Assembly (NCBI RefSeq): GCF_022829365.1
Contig: NZ_JAKSYJ010000152.1
Span: 34,700 to 98,699 of the forward strand
DNA length: 64,000 nucleotides
Source of the DNA: Methylobacterium sp. J-077
GTDB taxonomy: Bacteria; Pseudomonadota; Alphaproteobacteria; Rhizobiales; Beijerinckiaceae
Reading direction: 5' to 3'
Under the pieces are notes generated by a model, which saw nothing but the letters and a program-made list of their open reading frames with translations, had not been told where the DNA came from and searched no databases. Position numbers and translations under genes: made by a program. Position 1 is the first letter of the stretch, and every line of letters begins with the position of its first letter. Shown in pieces: positions 8,857 to 17,016 of the stretch.

Positions 8857-9708
8857 TCAGCGCCGCAGCTCCCGTTCCCCCGTCGGCCCGGCCTCGCGCC
8901 GGTCCGGTTCGCTCAGGATCTCGACCGCGTCGGCGTTGGCCTCCAGGGTCGGGCCGCGCCAGACCTCCAGGATGCCGCGGACCCGCACGCGCCGGCCTTC
9001 GAGCGAAGCCGCACTCAAACCACGGGTACGCATCGTTCGCCAAGTGCGTTTCGATACCGTGACCGTGAGACCGTCCGCGCCGCGGGCCGCGAAGTCGAGA
9101 TAGGTGCGGGCGCTGCGCTCGCCGACATGGCGGATCCGGCCCTCCACCACGACGAAGCGCCCCTCCTGCGCCCGCAAAGCCGGGCCGTCGGCAGCCTGGA
9201 ACGGGAAGTCGTGCCACAGGCCGAGCCGTTTCGCCCGGGCCGCCTCTTCCACCCCGCGCAGGGCCGGGCGGCAGAGCGAATCACGCTCGTCCGCATCCGC
9301 GACGGCGAGCCCGGCCGCGATCAGGCCGCCGGCCAGGTCGATGTCGGTGTCCGCCACCTGGATGTCGGCCCGCTCCCGGCCCCAGCGGTCGGGTTGCCCG
9401 CCGCGGGGGATCAGGACGAGGCTGTCGCCCCGCCGCGCTTCGAGCCAGGCGCGCGCCGACACCGCGATCTCCGGGGCGTCCGGCCAGCGCAGGGAATCGA
9501 GCACGACCCGGGCTCCGGAGGCGAGGCGGATCTCGCCGCGCAGCCCGACCCCGTCGAGGATCTCGGTTCGGGCCGGCCCCGGCCGGCATTCCGCGGCGCC
9601 CGGCTCCGGGGCGGCGCAGGCCGGCAGGGCAAAGCCCGAGGCCGCCAGCGCCAGCACCACGGCCCGGCTCCGTCGCCACCCCGCGGTTCCGGCGCCTGTT
9701 CGGATCAT
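8857..9708 (-). CDS. Secreted thermonuclease-family (SNase-like) protein
   Basis: This is a 283-residue protein with a signal peptide ending near PACAAPE. Residues about 40-175 follow the staphylococcal nuclease fold: RLASGARVVLDSLRWPD, an RRGDSLVLIP strand, DRWGRERADI, IAAGLAVADAD and AKRLGLW. The classical catalytic pattern is degenerate, so nuclease activity is uncertain. A second beta-rich domain follows (EGRFVVVEGRIRHVGE to RVRVRGILEVWRGPTLEAN), resembling an OB-fold nucleic-acid binding module. ATG 9708 gives a proper signal peptide; the much longer open frame upstream crosses the tRNA and is spurious. It is coupled to the M48 protease gene. Confidence 0.75.
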   Translation of the reverse strand: MIRTGAGTAGWRRSRAVVLALAASGFALPACAAPEPGAAECRPGPARTEILDGVGLRGEIRLASGARVVLDSLRWPDAPEIAVSARAWLEARRGDSLVLIPRGGQPDRWGRERADIQVADTDIDLAGGLIAAGLAVADADERDSLCRPALRGVEEAARAKRLGLWHDFPFQAADGPALRAQEGRFVVVEGRIRHVGERSARTYLDFAARGADGLTVTVSKRTWRTMRTRGLSAASLEGRRVRVRGILEVWRGPTLEANADAVEILSEPDRREAGPTGERELRR

Positions 9709-9792
9709 CGCTCCGATCCCCGATCGACCCCGCTCCGGAACGCCGGCGCGCGGTTGGCCTGCCCAGGCGTTGATGCTATGGGAAATCCGGTC

Positions 9793-10129
9793 GTCTCCGT
9801 AGCTCAGCTGGACAGAGCACAGGTTTCCTAAACGGTCACAATTGGGCGTCGCGCCGGGAAACCGCGCGGCGGATCCGCTCAAAGTCGGGGAAAGCTCCCG
9901 GCGCCGGTTCGCCGGCGCCCTGCCGATCCCGAGCCAAGCCCGCCCGGCGCGAAGGCGTCGACGGGAAGGTGTAGAGACTAGACGGGCGGCACCTAACGGC
10001 CGGGCGCAGGCACGGTCCAGGGTGAAGGGATAGTCCAGGCCACGAACGCGGCCCGCACGGGCCGCGGCGGCGAAAGCCGAAGTGGTATGAAACCTGGGGT
10101 CGCAGGTTCGAGCCCTGCCGGGGACACCA
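9793..10129 (+). tRNA. tRNA-Arg(CCU), interrupted by a group I intron
   Basis: Exon 1 is 9793-9829 and exon 2 is 10090-10129, giving a 77-nt tRNA including encoded CCA. The acceptor arms GTCTCCG and CGGGGAC pair fully (one G-U). The D stem is GCTC/GAGC, the anticodon stem CAGGT/ACCTG, the loop TTCCTAA, and the T stem GCAGG/CCTGC around TTCGAGC. The anticodon is 9827-9829, CCU, which reads AGG. The intron separates base 36 from base 37. Ordinary gene finders would miss this gene or call two fragments. Confidence 0.93.
9830..10089 (+). ncRNA. Self-splicing group I intron (subgroup IC3 type) in tRNA-Arg(CCU)
   Basis: This 260-base intron begins after a U (9829) and ends in G (10089), the required splice-site bases. 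It contains blocks shared with the well-studied Azoarcus tRNA-Ile intron: GCGCCGGGAAACC at 9850, CGAGCCAAGC at about 9930, the catalytic-core block GAAGGTGTAGAGACTAGACG at about 9965, CACCTAA, ATAGTCCAGG at about 10030 and GGCGAAAGCC at about 10070. A GGG at 9844-9846 can pair with the exon end CCU to form P1 with the usual U-G at the splice site. No homing endonuclease frame is present. Introns at this tRNA are known from Agrobacterium and other alphaproteobacteria. Confidence 0.93.
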
Positions 10130-10263
10130 GAATCCAGGCTGCCAATGCGCAATCGGCGCCGCGGCAAAACATTTACCGCGATGGTCACCCGCCGGTGACA
10201 GCCAGTCGCTATGCGGTTAAGCTTCGCCGCCCGTAAATCGCGGCAGGAGTGGGCAAGTTCTAG

Positions 10264-10674
10264 ATGGCGGGTCAGAAAACCGATCAGCGTGACGTGTATG
10301 TCGGTCAACGCATCGCCGAGCAGCGCCGGAAGGCGTCGCTGACGCAGCGTCGTGTCGCGCAGAGCTTTGGGATGTCGGCAGCGCAGTTGCAGAAGTACGA
10401 GAAGGGCACCAACCGGATCAGCGCCGTCCATCTCGACATCTTCTCCCGGATGACCGGGGTGCCGATGGATTATTTCTTCAAGGGCATGCCGCGCAACGAC
10501 GACTTCACGGCGCCGGGCTTTTCCGAGCCGGAGCAGACGCCCCTGACCGAGGGCAGCGGCCTGCAGGGGCTGGCCGAGATCGTCGGCCGCCACATCACCG
10601 AGCATTTCTCCGAGGAAGCCCGCCGGGACGTTGCCGCCGCAATCCGGGCGCTGGACCACAAGCTCAACGGCTGA
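10264..10674 (+). CDS. XRE-family helix-turn-helix regulator
   Basis: This is a 136-residue DNA-binding protein. Residues about 13-70 form a Cro/CI-type HTH: VGQRIAEQRRKASLTQRRVAQSFGMSAAQLQKYEKG, then TNRISAVHLDIFSRMTGVPMDYFF. The remaining 60 residues are an uncharacterised tail that may mediate dimerisation. An XRE gene directly upstream of metK is a common alphaproteobacterial arrangement, which suggests, but does not show, a link to methionine/SAM metabolism. It ends 169 bases before metK, and a weak hairpin with TTTTT follows its stop. Confidence 0.85.
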   Translation: MAGQKTDQRDVYVGQRIAEQRRKASLTQRRVAQSFGMSAAQLQKYEKGTNRISAVHLDIFSRMTGVPMDYFFKGMPRNDDFTAPGFSEPEQTPLTEGSGLQGLAEIVGRHITEHFSEEARRDVAAAIRALDHKLNG

Positions 10675-10726
10675 ATGCTGAGTCGCGCCGCGGACGGGCG
10701 TTTTTCCATCCGATTCGTACGTTATA

Positions 10727-10797
10727 GCGGATCCGTTCGGCGATCCGCCTTGACCGTGATCCGACCCGGTGCGAGAACCCGCACCCCATAAGGGGTC
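10727..10797 (+). promoter_or_regulatory. Structured leader upstream of metK
   Basis: Two hairpins lie between the XRE gene and metK. The first pairs GCGGATC (10727-10733) with GATCCGC (10742-10748). The second is nested: GACCC (10763-10767) with GGGTC (10793-10797) enclosing GGTGCG (10768-10773) with CGCACC (10780-10785). A TTATAG sequence just before the first hairpin could be a -10 box. I do not recognise a known SAM riboswitch class in it. Confidence 0.35.
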
Positions 10798-10843
10798 GAA
10801 CGCCGCGATCGCGACGGCGTACCCGCGCTCGGGATCCGTCAAC

Positions 10844-12022
10844 ATGCCGCGTTCCAACTACCTGTTCACCAGCGAGTCGGTCTCCGAGGGCCATCCCGAC
10901 AAGGTCAGCGACCGGATCTCCGATACGGTGGTGGACGCCTATATCGCGGCGATGCCGGAGGCGCGGCTCGGGGTCGAGACCCTGACCACCACCAACCGCG
11001 TCGTCATCGCCGGTGAGGTGCGCGGCCCGGATTCGGTGACCTTCAAGGACCTTGAGGAACTGACCCGCCAGGCCGTGAAGGAGATCGGCTACGAGCAGGA
11101 CGGCTTCCACTGGAAGAACAACGAGGTCGCGATCTACCTGCACGCCCAGTCCGCCGACATCGCGCAGGGCGTCGACGCGGCCGGCAACAAGGACGAGGGC
11201 GCGGGCGACCAGGGCATCATGTTCGGCTACGCCGCCGACGAGACCCCGGAGCTGATGCCGGCGCCGCTGTTCTACGCCCACAAGATCCTCAAGGACCTCG
11301 CCGACGCCCGCAAGACGGGCAAGGGCGATGCCGCCAAGCTCGGCCCCGACGCCAAGAGCCAGGTCACGGTCCGCTACGAGAACGGCCGCCCGGTCGAGGC
11401 GACCCAGATCGTGCTCTCCACACAGCACCTCGACGAATCCCTGGACTCGGCCGACGTGCGCGCCATCGTCGAGCCCTACATCCGGGCGGCCCTGCCGCAG
11501 GGCTGGATCAACGAGGGCACCGTCTGGCACGTCAACCCGACCGGCAAGTTCGTGATCGGCGGCCCGGACGGCGATTGCGGCCTCACCGGCCGCAAGATCA
11601 TCGTCGACACCTACGGCGGCGCGGCCCCGCATGGCGGCGGCGCCTTCTCGGGCAAGGATCCGACCAAGGTCGACCGCTCGGCGGCCTATGCGGCGCGCTA
11701 CCTCGCCAAGAACGTGGTCGCGGCCGGCTTGGCGCATCGCGCCACGATCCAGCTCGCCTACGCGATCGGCGTCTCCAAGCCCCTGTCGATCTATGTTGAC
11801 CTGCACGGCACCGGCCAGGTCGACGAGGCCAAGCTCGAGGCCGTCCTGATGGACGCCATGGACCTCTCGCCCCGCGGCATCCGCACGGCGCTCGGCCTGA
11901 ACAAGCCGATCTACGCCCGTACCGCGGCCTACGGCCATTTCGGCCGCGCCCCGGAGGCCGATGGCGGCTTCTCCTGGGAGCGCACCGACCTCGCCGAGAA
12001 GCTGAAGTCGGCCCTCGCCTAA
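10844..12022 (+). CDS. metK: S-adenosylmethionine synthetase
   Basis: MetK makes S-adenosylmethionine from methionine and ATP in the cytoplasm. The 392-residue length is normal. Signatures include [20 protein letters not shown] at the N-terminus (ATP and metal binding), [12 protein letters not shown] (the conserved hexapeptide region), and [22 protein letters not shown] (the glycine-rich phosphate loop). ATG 10844 places the SEGHPDK motif at the usual distance. The gene is preceded by a structured leader and followed by a strong terminator, so it is probably a single-gene transcript despite trmB following on the same strand. Confidence 0.97.
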   Translation: MPRSNYLFTSESVSEGHPDKVSDRISDTVVDAYIAAMPEARLGVETLTTTNRVVIAGEVRGPDSVTFKDLEELTRQAVKEIGYEQDGFHWKNNEVAIYLHAQSADIAQGVDAAGNKDEGAGDQGIMFGYAADETPELMPAPLFYAHKILKDLADARKTGKGDAAKLGPDAKSQVTVRYENGRPVEATQIVLSTQHLDESLDSADVRAIVEPYIRAALPQGWINEGTVWHVNPTGKFVIGGPDGDCGLTGRKIIVDTYGGAAPHGGGAFSGKDPTKVDRSAAYAARYLAKNVVAAGLAHRATIQLAYAIGVSKPLSIYVDLHGTGQVDEAKLEAVLMDAMDLSPRGIRTALGLNKPIYARTAAYGHFGRAPEADGGFSWERTDLAEKLKSALA

Positions 12023-12059
12023 GACCGATCCAGGCCGCGCTGTCGGCCGCCGACGCAAC

Positions 12060-12108
12060 ACGCCCGCGCGCCGTCCCGGATTCGGGAGGGGGCGCGGGCG
12101 TCTTTTTT
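12060..12108 (+). terminator. Rho-independent terminator of metK
   Basis: A 10-bp perfect stem (ACGCCCGCGC with GCGCGGGCGT) encloses a 22-base loop that is itself partly paired (TCCCG/CGGGA), followed by a run of six T. It begins 38 bases after the metK stop. Confidence 0.85.
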
Positions 12109-12116
12109 AGAATCCC

Positions 12117-12184
12117 GGTTTCAAAAGGTCTTGGACCTTTTGCGGGTGCAGGGCAGAGCCCTGCTGCGGGCTGCGAGCCCCTTG
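12117..12184 (-). repeat. Two-hairpin dispersed repeat, copy A
   Basis: The first palindrome is CAAAAGGTC/GACCTTTTG with a three-base loop (12122-12142); the second is CAGGGC/GCCCTG around AGA. The same pair of palindromes occurs at 36169-36246 and 61870-61920 in the opposite orientation. This copy sits between the metK terminator and trmB. Confidence 0.75.
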
Positions 12185-12228
12185 GAACCTCCGTCCTCGC
12201 CCGTGCGCGGACGACGCGCTGGTAGCCG

Positions 12229-12963
12229 ATGTCTGACCTGAACGGACGGCCCGATCACGAGGCCGACGAGCCGGAGCGCGCCTTCTTCGGGCGGCGCAAG
12301 GGCAAGCGCCTGCGCGGCCTGCAGGAGCGGCGGCTCGCCGAGCTGCTGCCGGCCCTGCGGGTCGACCTGCCCCCGGGTGACCGGCCGCTCGATCCGCGCA
12401 CGCTGTTCCCGGCGCTCGACGGCGCGCCGGAGGAGGTCTGGCTGGAGATCGGCTTCGGCGGCGGCGAGCACCTGGCCGCCCAGGCCGAGGCTCATCCCGG
12501 CATCGGCATCATCGGGGCCGAGCCGTTCGTCAACGGCGTGGTCAAGCTGCTCGCCGCGATCGAGGCGCGGTCCCTGCGCAACGTCCGCATCCGCGACGAG
12601 GACGTGACCGCCCTGCTGGCCCGGCTGCCGGAGGCCTGCCTGGACCGGGTCTACCTGCTCTATCCCGATCCTTGGCCGAAGCGCCGCCAGCGCAAGCGCC
12701 GCTTCGTCTCCGACGCCTCGCTCGCCGAGATCGGCCGGGTCCTGAAGGATGGCGGCCGGTTCCGCTTCGCCAGCGACATCGACGATTACGCCGGCTGGAC
12801 TCTGGTCCGGGCCGCCCGCTGCCCGGTTTTGGCCTGGACGGCGACGCAGGCCCGCGACTGGACCGAGCCCTTCCCGGGCTGGCCCGGGACCCGCTACGAG
12901 GCGAAGGCGCTGGCGGCGGGCCGGCGCCCGACCTATCTGGAGTTCGTGCGCCACCCGCGCTGA
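12229..12963 (+). CDS. trmB: tRNA (guanine46-N7)-methyltransferase
   Basis: TrmB methylates G46 in the variable loop of tRNAs using SAM, so it consumes the product of the preceding metK. The 244 residues show a basic N-terminal tail (FFGRRKGKRLRGLQERRL) for tRNA binding. The Rossmann methyltransferase core has the SAM-binding strand VWLEIGFGGGEHLAAQA and IGIIGAEPFVNGVVKLL. The family signature YLLYPDPWPKRRQRKRRFV holds the catalytic Asp, and the C-terminal TRYEAKALAAGRRPTYLEF is also typical. ATG 12229 is used. It lies downstream of repeat copy A. Confidence 0.95.
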   Translation: MSDLNGRPDHEADEPERAFFGRRKGKRLRGLQERRLAELLPALRVDLPPGDRPLDPRTLFPALDGAPEEVWLEIGFGGGEHLAAQAEAHPGIGIIGAEPFVNGVVKLLAAIEARSLRNVRIRDEDVTALLARLPEACLDRVYLLYPDPWPKRRQRKRRFVSDASLAEIGRVLKDGGRFRFASDIDDYAGWTLVRAARCPVLAWTATQARDWTEPFPGWPGTRYEAKALAAGRRPTYLEFVRHPR

Positions 12964-13104
12964 GCGGACGGGTCGCCGCAGCCGGGCGGGACGCCTTGCA
13001 ACGGCCACGCTCGGGCGCCATCCTGAGTCACCTTCGCGATCCGGATCGCGGCAGGGGGGATCTCGTGCGGGAGCGCGCCGCGGCGCGCTCGAGGATGTTT
13101 CCGA

Positions 13105-14820
13105 GTGGGCGAGAGCGTGGGTCAAGACCCGGCGACGGACGACCCGTACCGCGCGGGCTTTGACGATGCCGCGATCGGCCTCGTCGTGCTGTCGGCGGAT
13201 GAGGCGTCGATCGTCGCCGCCAACCGGGTCCTGCATGATCTGCTCGGCTGGCCGCCGGGCACGTTGGCCGGCCGCGCGACCGCGGCGTTTCTGGCCGACA
13301 GGCCCGAGGACCTCGGCGACGGCATCCAGGCCTGGCGCCGGGCGGACGGAGCAACCCTCGACGTGCGGGTGCGCCGCTCCGGCCGGACCCTGGTGGTCGA
13401 GGCCGTGGACGCGGACGCGGCCGCGCATTCCGAGGCGAACCGCGAGGCGCTGGAGAATGCCGGCCTCGGCGAGTGGCGCTGGGACCGGGCGAGCGGCCTG
13501 CTGACCCTGTCGCGCCGGGCCGCCCGGATCCTGGGGCGGCAGCCCGGCCGCTCCGTGCCGTGGGACGAGCTCAAGTCCGGCCTGTCCGGTCCGGAACTGG
13601 CGCGCCTGAGCGCGGCCATCTCGGAGGCGTGCCGGGCCGGACAAGCCTACCATTTCGATACGCCCGTCACCGCGGCCGGGCGCACCGTGATCCTGCGGGT
13701 GCGGGGGCAGGCCGTGCCGGGCCGCGACGGCGAGCCGGCCAGCATGGTCGGCGTCGTCCAGGACATCACCACCCGGGTCGAGGCCCGGGACGAGATCCTG
13801 TCGCGGGATCAGCGCCTGCGGGTGGCGACCACGATCGCCAAGCTCGGGATCTTCGAGTGGCACATGCTCGAGGACCAGGCCATCTGGGAAAACGAGCACA
13901 TGTACGAGATCTTCGGGCACGCCCCCGAGGACGGTACCGTCGGCAAGAGCGAGTTCCTCAACGACATCCTCCACCCGGACGATCGGTCCGCGGTCCGCCA
14001 CGCGATCTCGAAGGCTTTGCGCGAGGACGGGATCCTGCAGATCGGCGGCCGGATCCGGCGGAAATCCGACGGGGCGTGGCGCACCATCGACATGGCCGGC
14101 CGGTTCGAGCGGGACGCCCCCGGCCGCCTGCCGCGGCGCCTGATCGGCGTGGTCGCCGACGTGACCGACCGGCGGATCGCCGAGGAACGCCAGAGCCTGC
14201 TGATCCGCGAGCTGCACCACCGGGTGAAGAACACGCTCGCCACCGTACAGGCGATCGTGGGCTCCACGGCTCGGACCGCCTCCAGCATCGAGGATTTCTA
14301 CGAGGCCTTCGTGGGGCGGATCAAATCCCTCGCCCACACCCATGCGGTGCTCACCGAGGCTACCTGGCAGACCGCGTCGCTGGCGAACCTGCTGCTCAGC
14401 GAGCTGAAGCCCTACGCGGAGGTCATGCCCGATGGCGAGGCCGAGGGGCGGATCAGCCTCGACGGGCCGGCGATCGACCTGCCCTCCGAGATCGCGGTGC
14501 CGATCGGCATGGCGATCCACGAGCTCACCACCAACGCGGCCAAGTACGGGGCGCTCTCGAACCGCACCGGGCGGGTCGCGGTGACCTGGACCCTGGAATC
14601 AGGGGGGCCGGCCGGGATCCTGCGCTTCCACTGGCGGGAGACCGGCGGACCGCCGGTCCGGCCGCCGAGCCGACAGGGCTTCGGCTCGCGCCTGCTGCAG
14701 CGTGTTCTGATCACCCAGGTCCAGGCCGAGGTCGAGACCGACTACGATCCCGAGGGGTTTTCGCTGACCATGCGGGCGCCGATCCCGCCGCGCAACGACA
14801 GCCTCAACCCGCTGGCCTGA
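13105..14820 (+). CDS. PAS-containing sensor histidine kinase, HWE family
   Basis: This is a soluble sensor kinase of 571 residues with no transmembrane helix. Three PAS-like segments cover roughly residues 15-105, 110-230 and 235-355; the third has the clear FEWHMLEDQAIWENEHMYEIF and LHPDDR pattern. The dimerisation box ELHHRVKNTLATVQAI (His371) is of the HisKA_2/HWE type. The ATPase has HELTTNAAKYGALSN and the HWRE motif (W-x-E) that defines HWE kinases. None of the PAS domains has the LOV cysteine motif. The start is GTG with GAGGA 9 bases upstream. No response regulator adjoins, so it is an orphan kinase; many relatives act in general stress signalling. Confidence 0.88.
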   Translation: MGESVGQDPATDDPYRAGFDDAAIGLVVLSADEASIVAANRVLHDLLGWPPGTLAGRATAAFLADRPEDLGDGIQAWRRADGATLDVRVRRSGRTLVVEAVDADAAAHSEANREALENAGLGEWRWDRASGLLTLSRRAARILGRQPGRSVPWDELKSGLSGPELARLSAAISEACRAGQAYHFDTPVTAAGRTVILRVRGQAVPGRDGEPASMVGVVQDITTRVEARDEILSRDQRLRVATTIAKLGIFEWHMLEDQAIWENEHMYEIFGHAPEDGTVGKSEFLNDILHPDDRSAVRHAISKALREDGILQIGGRIRRKSDGAWRTIDMAGRFERDAPGRLPRRLIGVVADVTDRRIAEERQSLLIRELHHRVKNTLATVQAIVGSTARTASSIEDFYEAFVGRIKSLAHTHAVLTEATWQTASLANLLLSELKPYAEVMPDGEAEGRISLDGPAIDLPSEIAVPIGMAIHELTTNAAKYGALSNRTGRVAVTWTLESGGPAGILRFHWRETGGPPVRPPSRQGFGSRLLQRVLITQVQAEVETDYDPEGFSLTMRAPIPPRNDSLNPLA

Positions 14821-14835
14821 CGAACGGTTTTTCGT

Positions 14836-15648
14836 TCAGGCCGCGCCCCGGGCGCCGGATTCGCCGCCGCCATCCACGAAGGCCTTCAGTTCGTCCAGGG
14901 ACGCGAAGGTGAAGCGGCCCTGCGGCGTCTCCGCCTCGATCGAGCCGTCCTCGAACATCACGTAGGTGTTGCCCCCGGAGGCGTAGCGCCCGACCACGGT
15001 ACGGGTCTCCGGCTTCGCCTCGGGCTCGGGATCCGGCGCCGCGTCGAGGCTCGGGCGCAGGGCAGGGGGCTCCGGAGCGGCCTCCGGCTTCACGGGCGCG
15101 TCGGGCGCCGCGAACAGGTCGTCCTCCGGGCTGTGCTCGGCGACCGCTTCCAGCACCGGCTCCGAGGCGGGCCGGTGGGGCGGCGTGGGGGCGACGGACT
15201 GGATCGGGAAGTCCGATTCGACCGCGGCAGGCCGCAGCGTCTCGGCAGCCTTCGGGGCCTCGACCGGCGCGGGCGGGGTATCCTCCAGCAGGCGCAGGTT
15301 GGGCTCGATCCGCGGCCGCTCGGGATCGAAGGGCGGCTCGACGATCGGCGGCACGATGAAGGCCGGCGCGGCCGGCAGTACCGGCGGCAGACGCGGCGCG
15401 CTCTCGGCGGCGGGTCCGGCATCTGCCAATGCGAGCGCCGGGCCGTGCCCGATCGCCCGCTCCAGCCGCCGGAACACCAGGGCGAGCACGCCGATCCCGA
15501 ACAGCACCGCGCCCGACGAGGCCGCGACCGAACCCGCGATAACCATCGCGAGGCCGCTCTCCAGACGCACATAGGGGAAGCCCTGGATCACGGCGGCGCA
15601 GCCCCCGATGGCCATGGCGGCGGCGAGCGCGAACAGCGCAGCGATCAT
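14836..15648 (-). CDS. Pro/Glu-rich membrane protein, unknown function
   Basis: This is a 270-residue protein with two N-terminal membrane helices (about residues 1-20 and 33-60), a long low-complexity Pro/Ala/Glu-rich stretch (about 70-215), and a compact ending, RTVVGRYASGGNTYVMFEDGSIEAETPQGRFTF, that looks like a small beta-rich module with DGSIEAETPQG. Similar conserved hypothetical proteins occur in Methylobacteriaceae and relatives, but I cannot give a function. ATG 15648 is preferred because GAGAG precedes it; a GTG at 15663 is in frame. The frame further upstream is antisense to sodB and is not coding. Confidence 0.7.
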   Translation of the reverse strand: MIAALFALAAAMAIGGCAAVIQGFPYVRLESGLAMVIAGSVAASSGAVLFGIGVLALVFRRLERAIGHGPALALADAGPAAESAPRLPPVLPAAPAFIVPPIVEPPFDPERPRIEPNLRLLEDTPPAPVEAPKAAETLRPAAVESDFPIQSVAPTPPHRPASEPVLEAVAEHSPEDDLFAAPDAPVKPEAAPEPPALRPSLDAAPDPEPEAKPETRTVVGRYASGGNTYVMFEDGSIEAETPQGRFTFASLDELKAFVDGGGESGARGAA

Positions 15649-16044
15649 GTTACTCTCTGACACGGGCCGGCTAACGGCCGGCGCTTGAGGCGTGGCGCAC
15701 AGTAAGGCCTTGCGGTCATATTGCAAAACCCGGCGGCGAGATTGTCCGGGATACCGGTTCTGGCAGATCGTTGATCCGGTTGCCCGCGGCTCCGCCGCGC
15801 GGTTGCGCGCCGGCTCGGGAAGTTTGCGCCAAGCCTGGCCGGAACGGCGTTGCCGTCGCGCGGGCACCGACTTACCTAGCGGATGTGACCCGGAAGCCCC
15901 CGCCGGGGACGAGGCCGCCCAAGGCTGGCGCGGGCCGCTGTTTCTCGCGAAACACGGCAGGCTCCAGCCCATTGTTATCGCACGATGATTTCGGAAATCC
16001 GGCTTCCGGTGCTCCGCATCGTGCTCCAAGCGGAGACAGAGCCC
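15649..16044. other. Intergenic region upstream of sodB
   Basis: These 396 bases between divergent genes hold no convincing gene. They should carry promoters for both neighbours. The one clear signal is the parS-like palindrome at 15939-15954. Confidence 0.5.
15939..15954. promoter_or_regulatory. parS-like site, copy 2
   Basis: TGTTTCTCGCGAAACA differs from canonical parS at two central positions and keeps both TGTTTC and GAAACA arms. It is intergenic, about 90 bases before sodB and about 10 kb from copy 1. Because of its position it could instead bind a local regulator. Confidence 0.45.
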
Positions 16045-16644
16045 ATGACCTTCACGCTGCCGGAACTGCCCTACGCCTACGACGCGCTCGGGCCGTACAT
16101 GTCGAAGGAAACCCTCGAGTTCCACCACGACAAGCACCACAAGGCCTATGTCGATACCGGCAACAAGCTGCTCGAAGGCACGGATCTCCAGGGCAAGAGC
16201 GTCGAGGAGATCGTCAAGGCGGCCTACAACACGAATCAGCCGCTCTTCAACAATGCCGGCCAGCACTACAACCACATCCATTTCTGGCAGTGGATGAAGC
16301 CCAATGGCGGCGGCGCCGTCCCGGGTGCAATCGCCAAGAAGATCGACGAGGATCTGGGCGGGCTTGAGAAGTTCAAGGCGGACTTCATCCAGGCGGGCGT
16401 GAGCCAGTTCGGCTCCGGCTGGGCCTGGCTCGCCGTCAAGGACGGCAAGCTCGCGATCCTGAAGACCCCGAACGGCGAGAACCCGCTGGTCCACGGCGCC
16501 AAGCCGATCCTCGGCGTCGACGTGTGGGAGCACTCCTACTACATCGACTACCGCAACCGCCGGCCCGACTACCTCAAGGCGTTCATCGAGAACCTGGTGA
16601 ACTGGGAGCACGTCGAGAAGATGTACGGCGAGGCGACCGCCTGA
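16045..16644 (+). CDS. sodB: Superoxide dismutase, Fe/Mn type
   Basis: This enzyme converts superoxide to peroxide and oxygen. The 199-residue protein has the complete family pattern: LPYAYDALGPYMSKETLEFHHDKHH (first metal His and the second-shell His/Tyr), FNNAGQHYNHIHFW (second metal His), and DVWEHSYYIDYRNRRPDYL (metal Asp and His). There is no signal peptide, so it is cytoplasmic. Whether it uses iron or manganese cannot be decided from the motifs; the AGQHYNH and GSGWAWL segments are closest to iron enzymes of alphaproteobacteria. The start ATG 16045 places the first strand at the usual position. It appears to be a single-gene unit. Confidence 0.95.
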   Translation: MTFTLPELPYAYDALGPYMSKETLEFHHDKHHKAYVDTGNKLLEGTDLQGKSVEEIVKAAYNTNQPLFNNAGQHYNHIHFWQWMKPNGGGAVPGAIAKKIDEDLGGLEKFKADFIQAGVSQFGSGWAWLAVKDGKLAILKTPNGENPLVHGAKPILGVDVWEHSYYIDYRNRRPDYLKAFIENLVNWEHVEKMYGEATA

Positions 16645-16829
16645 TCCGGTATCCATGAGCCGGCGCCGCGGACCGATCGTGTCCGCGGCGCCCTTGAGAT
16701 GCCGGTGAAAAGCGGCTCTTGATGCGGCCCCCGGGCTGACCCGGGCTGTACCGGGATAACAGGTCATTTCCAGCCTAGTCCGTAGGATCGCATCGCGCCG
16801 CAGGACGCCCTCGACAATCCGCGCGCCCT

Positions 16830-17005
16830 CTCCCTCCCGCCTCTGCGGGGGAGGGTGGGCCGGCCGTCAGGCCGGGTCGGGAGAGGGGAGCCCGGGTTCA
16901 GGAAAGGGCGCGACTGGCATGACGGGCGAAGCCCTGTCCTGCGCCGTCGCTCCACCCTCCCGACCTCCTTCGGGGGCCATCCTCCCCCGCAGAGGGGGGA
17001 GGGAG
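16830..17005. repeat. Long intergenic inverted repeat before murJ
   Basis: Two 25-base arms, 16830-16854 and 16981-17005, are inverted copies with about two mismatches (CTCCCTCCCGCCTCTGCGGG against CCCCGCAGAGGGGGGAGGGA). The 126 bases between them contain GGCCGGCC and GTCAGGCCGG symmetries. The right arm ends 11 bases before the murJ start and overlaps its ribosome-binding region, so the fold could affect translation. The same C/T-rich style recurs at 41541, 49690 and 55823. Confidence 0.65.
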
Positions 17006-17016
17006 GTTTACCTGCG

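Noticed and set aside
9842..10033. 63-codon frame inside the group I intron, as a possible homing endonuclease
   Set aside because: Too short, no LAGLIDADG, GIY-YIG or HNH motif, and it covers the conserved ribozyme core.
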